Assembly (NCBI GenBank): GCA_965153355.1 | Contig: OZ231126.1 | Location: 91,140,001 to 91,204,000, forward strand | DNA length: 64,000 bases | Reading direction: 5' to 3' | Origin: Flaccisagitta enflata | Lineage: Eukaryota > Chaetognatha > Sagittoidea > Aphragmophora | Part shown: piece by piece, positions 58,502 through 64,000 of the stretch | How the letters are laid out: the number at the start of each line of letters is the position of its first letter | Numbering within the stretch: position 1 is the stretch's first letter | Translations under genes and position numbers: made by a program | Notes under the pieces: model-generated | The model's database searches: none | Told to the model about the DNA's origin: nothing | What the model saw: only the letters and a program-made list of their open reading frames with translations

Positions 58502-61065
58502 AGAAAAGAGTAAAACAAGAACTTTACATTTTGAAACAAAAGGAATTACGGTTACTAATTGAAGATGAACGGGAAAAGAAGATTATGCAGCAATTTGAAA
58601 AAATGATCGACAGCTGCAATGACATTGGGTTTTGGCGTTTATGCAAGAACCAGAAGAAGGACCAACTTGAAAACTGGGAGGCCTTGAAAGACGAGAATGG
58701 CCATCAAATCCTAAATCCTGATGAGCAAAAGGAGTATATTGCCAAGTATTTTGAGAGCTTATTCAGTCCGGATGAATCACTGCCTTTTCACCCCTATCAT
58801 AAAGTTATAAAGGAAAAGATTAACACATATTCCTCGGATTTATCTCATGATGAAGAGGACTATAATTCATTACCAAGTCTGATTGAAGTGGAGAATATCA
58901 TTAAAGCTTTAAAAAACAACAAAGCTACCACGGAATTCCCAAATGAAATCCTGAAACGAGGAGGAAGACCAATGGCCAAATGGATTTTTCAGATTGTTTA
59001 ATATTTTTGGGAGAATGAAATAGTACCCATATCATGGAATCAAGGAGTCATCACTACCGTTTACAAAGGGAAAGGTGATCGCGAAAGACTAAATTTTCAA
59101 AGGGGCATAACTGTCTCAAACTCGATATCCATGATTTGTGAAGAATTGCTAAACAAGCCCGACCGGGCAACGATGCGTCCGGGCTGTGTTTCAGCGTATA
59201 TTGATCATGTGACATATGTATGGAGAGACAGATGGACAAACAGACGGGTGAAAAGACTCTCAAAACATGTTGGTTAATCATTTGTTTCAGTGTACGATAT
59301 CACTGTGGCCAAAAACAGCCGAGAAACGCGGTTTTAGCACAGGCGTGACGGACGGACCGACCGACGGATGGACCGACCGACGGACGGACCGACGGACGGA
59401 CGGACAGACCCTCTTATAGAGATGCGTTCCTGACGGACGCATCTAAAAAACGGATGTCAAACCTGGTTAGCATGACACAAGCTCAAGGTGGAAGCAGGAA
59501 GAAAGCCTCTACAAGAGATCATTTATTCATCCTTCGAGGTGCCATAGACCACTCTTTAAGGCACAAAACTAGTCTCCATATCACTTTTTACGACGTGGCG
59601 AAGGCCTACGATCATGCAGATGTCGAGGATATGATGGTGCAAGTGTGGGAACATGGATTCAAAGGCAAAGCATGGCGACTTATGAAGGCACTGAACACGA
59701 ATCTTACGGCAGTAATCAAGACTCGACATGGCATCACAAGGGAAATAAAAAGAAATGCTGGTGGAAAGCAAGGTGGGAAAAACTTTGGTTTCTTATTCGC
59801 ATAACTAATGGACTTACTGTCTGAAGAGGCACAAGGTGATGAAAATCTTGGAATCACATGGGGCCTGCTAAAACTGGCTTTCTTACTTTGGGTAGATGAC
59901 GTTGTGAGCTTTGCAGAAGGAAAGCTACAACAAAGTTATACACTAAATGTGGTAGACGAATTTGCCAAAAAACACAAACTCAAATGGGGAACCGATAAGT
60001 GTAAGGTGATGGTTATAAGAAGGAATGCATATGAAAGCGAAAAATGGAACCTGGGAGAATCTCAGATTGAAACTTGCGAAGATTACCGATATCTTGGTGA
60101 TATCATATCAAGAAACAATTCAAACCAACGAAATATTGAAGAAAGAGAGAATAGGGTGAAAGTAATCACAAGAAAGATCATATCCTTATGCGGTTATGAA
60201 GTCATCAGCAAAGTGGAAATATGGGCACGTCTCAAACTTCATGAAACGACGACAATATCGTCTCTTCTTACAAACTCTGAATCATGGGTTCTCAACTCGA
60301 CGCAACGAAGCAAAATTGATCGGATAGAACTGGGTGCGTTGAAAAAATTACTAAATGTACCGCCAACTACTCCGACTCTTGCCATCATGTTAGTGAGCGG
60401 AACCTTATTTGCTTCCCAACAAATTGATCAGCGCCAAATGATTTATCTGAAGACCATTCTAAATAAAACAGATGGCAGCTGTTTGAAAATTGCCTTGCTT
60501 AACCAAGAGACGGAAGACTCTTTTTGGGCAAAACAAATGAACGAACTTTTGTCAGAGTACGATATAGAAAAAACATGGGATGAAATTAAACGAATTTCAT
60601 TTGCATCATGGAAAGGCGAAGTGCGTAAAGCTGTAGAAAAGAAACACAAGGATCGCTTAATTAGTCTCTCTGAATGTACAAAAAAGGCAACATTTGCAAG
60701 AGCTATACTGGATGATGAATCATTCCAAAGGAAGGAAACCAATGAACAATGTCTTAAACAGGGGAAGTTTGGGAGTGAGAGCTTTAACAATGGGAATGGC
60801 AGGAATGCTTGATTGTGCAAATAATTTCCATTATAAATACAAGACAAAAAATTGTAAAGAATGTCAAAAAATCGATGATGAGATGCATCGCATTAATGAT
60901 TGTGTCTTGTACAAGCATGTAAATCTTTTCAATTCCCGATACAAATTTGATTTTCAATCTATCTATTCTGATGAAAAGACGACATTAGACCGAGTTGAAA
61001 CATTGATAAGATCCATTTGGACACTTGACCATGGCAAAAATGTGATACCTTTGGATGTAGAATGA
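58502..61065 (+). pseudogene. decayed LINE (non-LTR retrotransposon) reverse transcriptase
   Basis: Open pieces in order: KQELYILKQKELRLLIEDER, NWEALKDENGHQILNPDEQ, IEVENIIKALKNNKATTEFP (the pre-RT KNNKA motif), then TAA at 58999-59001. A subfamily B element sits at 59153-59446. Then come THE RT motifs ITFYDVAKAYDHADVEDMM (motif A), GGKQGG (degenerate motif B), TAA, and FLLWVDDVVSFAEG (motif C, VDD). A connection region follows (CKVMVIRR, YRYLGDIISRNNSNQRNIEE), a frameshift near 60770, and a terminal MLDCANNFHYKYKTKNCKEC, DDEMHRINDC block that may bind zinc. No endonuclease domain is seen, so the 5' part is missing. The clade is uncertain. It is inactive. Confidence 0.85.
59153..59446 (+). 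mobile_element. hairpin-CTAA element, subfamily B, inserted in the LINE
   Basis: ACAAGCCCGACCGGGCAACG, ATGCGTCCGGGCTGTGTTTC, a GACCGACCGACGG tract (59350-59400), and GATGCGTTCCTGACGGACGC then ATCTAA. It interrupts the codons LLK/RMSN of the LINE within a run of A, with no clear target duplication. Confidence 0.9.
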
Positions 61066-61187
61066 AACTTCTCATAAATTAACTATTTACCAGTAAAGGC
61101 GGCTCTCGCCGACCGGAAAAAAATCATAAAATTGTTTTTTTTTTTTTTTTTTTCAGTTCCTTCTTTCTCGTCATTATATTCACGGGC

Positions 61188-61190
<3 letters not shown>

Positions 61191-61228
<38 letters not shown>

Positions 61229-61235
61229 TGTTTGT

Positions 61236-61267
<32 letters not shown>

Positions 61268-61680
61268 GGAGGTGCGTTGCGTTGGGTGTGCAGGCACATG
61301 TGTTTAAAGAGGTTCAAAGTTCGCTGTCTTTCTTACCTCTGTCTCTGTCTCTGTCTCTGTCCCTCTGTCTTCTCTGCATGTGTCTTTTCTCCATCCTCTC
61401 TCCTGCCCTTTCCTCCCTCTCCCTTCCTTCCCCCGCCTCCTCACCGCTCCCTTCCCTCCTCACACTCTCTCCTTTCCTCCTCTTTCCTTCCCTCCCCTTC
61501 CTCTTCCTCTCTCCCTCCCTCCTCTTCCTTTCATCCTCCTCCCTCCTTATCTCCTCCCTCCCTCCCTCTTTCTCCTCCTCTTTCTCCTCCTCTTCCTCCT
61601 CCTCCTCTTCCTCCCTCCCTCCTCCTCCCTCTCTCTCCTTCCACCCTCCCTCCTCACCCCTCCCTCCCTTTATGCCCTTC
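61191..61680. repeat. (GT)n then CT/CCT-rich tract
   Basis: GT array 61191-61268 and a 350-bp pyrimidine tract of CCTCCCT/CTCCTC type. The three long + strand frames here are artefacts. Confidence 0.93.
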
Positions 61681-62120
61681 TGCTGAACTCATTTTTGTAA
61701 CTTAAGGCCCAAAATTGAGATCGAAGTAAAAATATAGATCTTTGAGAAAAATGTGAAAAAGTGAAAATAAAGAAAGATTCAAAATTCATAGTTTTCAAAG
61801 TATTGGTCCGACACGCCCTGCTTTTTTCCAGAAGGTGTAAAGTGCCTCCTTTCATCTTCTGTACCAATTTCAACTCTGTGCCCTAGGCAGCTTCTAGTTC
61901 TGACTCATAACTTCTCAAATTGGTCTCATGTAAAAGGAAGACATCTTAATTTGGATCTCAAAAATTGAAAAACGTTTTTCGATTTTTTTCAATTATGTAA
62001 ATATTTATTATTATGTATAGTATGACTAGTATTTACTGGTTCATTACTAATTCTTTTGTAATGTGTACGATCGCGCGATCACAGATGGAGCATTATAATT
62101 AACCAACTAATCAATCAATC

Positions 62121-62179
<59 letters not shown>

Positions 62180-62184
62180 CCTAG

Positions 62185-62363
62185 GCCTTGTCCGTACATA
62201 CGACGACGGAAGCCCTTGGTTATCCATGTTTGACGATGGCAGTGGCAGCATTTTCCATCCTGAAGGCGGAGTGGCCATCAATATCATCCCCTGGCAACGT
62301 CTTGGAAGAGACGGAGAAGAAATCGTCAAACCCCGACTTTGGGACAATCAAAGGAACAGTTTT
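62185..62363 (+). CDS. candidate exon of a FAM194/ERICH6-like protein
   Basis: The acceptor is a (CT)n array ending CCACCTAG and the donor is TTT|GTGAGT. The frame reads LVRTYDDGSPWLSMFDDGSG, SIFHPEGGVAINIIPWQRLG and EEIVKPRLWDNQRNSF, 59 codons. The Y-x-DG-S-PW then G-x-G-x-F-x-P-x-G-x-A pattern resembles the FAM194 domain (ERICH6, C3orf20 type), from memory of that family's style, so this is tentative. Phases are 2 at the start and 0 at the end. Other exons were not found inside the window, and the gene may continue past 64 kb. Confidence 0.5.
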
Positions 62364-62479
62364 GTGAGTAAGCAGTGAGCCTCCTGAGTCACAAAGATGC
62401 AGTTGATTGGGAAAAGAAATAGAGCGGAGCGGTGGGGATGGGGGAAGGTGGGCAATGGAGAGATAGCGAACAAGTCATC

Positions 62480-63110
62480 CAAGGATCGCACATGGTCAGC
62501 GGTACCCGATGCCGTGCTTGGAGTGATTAGCTGAAGAAGTGGAATTAGAGCAGGGCAGCAGCCCCAAAGGGCCGATGTCCTGTAGGACACAGGGGTGAAT
62601 TTCCATACGTCCTGAGAGTGCATATTTGGGGTAATTTTCCGTGATATTCATCAGGAATTTCGGGAATTTGAGGCCCGAGAGGCTGGGTTTATGGCCCGAG
62701 AAGCTGCATTTGAGGCCCAAGAGGCTGGATTTGAGGCTCAAGAGGTGGGAGTTGAGGCCTGAGAGGCTGGATTTGAGGCCTGAAAGGCTGGATTTGAGGC
62801 CTGAGAGGCCAGATTTGAGGCCTGAGAGGCCAGATTTAAGGCCTGAGAGGCTGGCTTTGAGGCCTGAGAGGCTGGATTTGAGGCTTGAGAGGCTTGAGAA
62901 GCTTTGGAGGGGGAGGACGTATGGACGGACGGACGGAGGGATGTACGGACGGACGGACGTAAGGAAATTCACCCCTGTGTCCTACAGGACATCGGCCCTT
63001 TGGGGCCGCTGCCCAAAAAGCGGGGCAATTTTGGGCGAACATCGAAGAAGGGCAAAACAGTCGCAAAAGCGCTACATGGTCAGCGGTGCCCGATGCCCCT
63101 ATGTTGGTGT
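62480..63110. mobile_element. subfamily E fold-back element with 23-bp minisatellite
   Basis: Left arm GATCGCACATGGTCAGCGGT, CAGCAGCCCCAAAGGGCCGA, TGTCCTGTAGGACACAGGGG; right arm CCCCTGTGTCCTACAGGACA, TCGGCCCTTTGGGGCCGCTG. Between are about ten copies of GAGGCCTGAGAGGCTGGATTT (23-24 bp) and a GGACGGACGGACGG tract at 62925-62965. Confidence 0.8.
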
Positions 63111-63185
63111 ATGTAAGGCTGAGATGATGAGGCACTGCTCTCTGAAAGAGGACAAGAATGATATCACGCTGGCTTTTTCTGCATT

Positions 63186-63682
63186 TTTGTGTAGGTCATA
63201 GGCATACAAATCAAGAACTATCCAGTGGAAAATCATCCCTAGAGCGCATTTTGAAAAAAAAGTCAAAAATTTATAATATTTAACTTCATCATACATGAAT
63301 AACTTTGCAGGTTGGTCTGACTAATTTTTTGACAGCATATTGTAAATCCTGACCCAATTCCCTTTCATTTGATAGGTTGCACTATATGGTTTTAAAAAGA
63401 AATAACATTTTCATTTTTTAAGCCACCGTTACAAAAACTGCAGCGGTGGCCTAAAATATGAAAATTTGATTTCTCGTCAAAACCATATAGTGCGACCTAT
63501 CAAATGAAAGGGAATTTTACCAGGATTAACAATATTGTGTTAGAAAAAGAGTCAGACCAAATGGAAAAATTCTTTGTGAAAAATGAAGCTAAAAATTATA
63601 GATTTTTGACTTTTTTTTCAAAATGCGCTCTAGGAATGTTTTTCCACTGGATAGTTCTTGATTTTTTTGCCTAAGACCTACA
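63186..63682. mobile_element. about 497-bp fold-back element, nearly fully palindromic
   Basis: GTAGGTCATAGGCATACAAA at the left matches GTAGGTCTTAGGCAAAAAAA from the right. The arms stay paired through CAAGAACTATCCAGTGGAAA, CTAGAGCGCATTTTGAAAAA, CCCTTTCATTTGATAGGT and GCACTATATGGTTTT, to a centre at GCCACCGTTACAAAAACTGC. No coding capacity. Confidence 0.85.
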
Positions 63683-64000
63683 TAAAAGGGCAAAATAGTC
63701 GCAAAAGCGCTACATGGTCAGCGGTGCCCGATGCCCCTATGTTGGTGTATGTAAGGCTGAGATGATGAGGGGGGCAGTGGCCCCGGAGGAGCCGATGACC
63801 TATGATTCCACATAGGGCAATTTTCTCCGGTTTCCGTTGTCTGTCATTCTGAAAACTTGATTTGTTGACCAATGGGCTTGATTTGAGGTCTGAAATACCA
63901 GATTTGGGATTTTAGGGGCCTGATTTGAGTCCAGAGCTGAGAAGAGTGATTTGTGCCTGGTTGGAGGGGATTTGGACAAATGAAGGTGTGAGAAGCGGAT
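63683..64000. repeat. second copy of a subfamily E segment, plus fold-back arm
   Basis: GGGCAAAATAGTCGCAAAAG through GCTGAGATGATGAGG repeats 63049-63132, so the fold-back at 63186-63682 lies between two direct copies. The GGAGCCGATGACCTATGATT arm related to 47330-47605 and degenerate GATTTGAGG units follow to the window end. Confidence 0.75.

Noticed and set aside
59054-59281. - strand frame MINQHVLRVFSPVC, also near 6615
   Set aside because: It is antisense to or part of the subfamily B mobile element, repeated in each copy, with no coding character.

Overview
The window is nuclear DNA from an animal, most likely an invertebrate. The evidence is multi-exon genes with GT/AG introns, TATA boxes and AATAAA signals, a striated-muscle type myosin essential light chain, BEL/Pao and LINE remnants, and tRNA-headed SINE-like repeats. 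I cannot name the phylum. There are no bacterial operons, CRISPR arrays or rRNA genes. Simple-sequence repeats are extremely dense: (GA)n, (CA)n, (TTC)n, (CAA)n, (ATGA)n, (GAAA)n and (ACGG)n. Most long low-complexity reading frames are translations of these arrays and are not genes.

Layout. 1-13.7 kb: repeats, including two recent tandem duplications at 7-8.8 kb. 13.8-19.1 kb: a complete five-exon myosin essential light chain gene on the + strand with TATA box and poly(A) signal; its introns are full of repeats. 19.4-36 kb: repeats and mobile elements, including a 162-bp satellite, nested MITEs, a BEL/Pao RNase H fragment, a SINE pair, a LINE tail and a 1.55-kb array-bearing element. 36-43 kb: isolated candidate exons on the + strand. 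44.2-47.0 kb: a complete four-exon gene for a secreted, histidine-rich protein with a furin-like site. 48.4-51.4 kb: two decayed copies of a MYND zinc-finger gene on the - strand, broken by MITEs, stops and a frameshift. 52-57 kb: nested and head-to-tail mobile elements. 58-64 kb: a candidate terminal exon, a decayed LINE, and an exon resembling FAM194/ERICH6-type proteins.

The strongest unusual theme is a superfamily of short non-autonomous elements, with about 25 copies here. Each begins ACAAG(G/C)CC, carries an internal (ACGG)n-type tract or another tandem array, and ends in a hairpin directly followed by CTAA. In every subfamily the motif just inside the 5' end is the reverse complement of the 3' hairpin, although the motif differs between subfamilies (GTCGCG, GATGCGTCC, GGTGCG, GTTGCGG, GTCGCTGC). 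This paired change resembles Helentron-associated (HINE) or pearl-like elements, but the end structure does not match the textbook Helitron or Helentron exactly. Some copies have built long internal satellites, apparently from their own end sequences. In the entries below I call these hairpin-CTAA elements, with subfamilies A-G.
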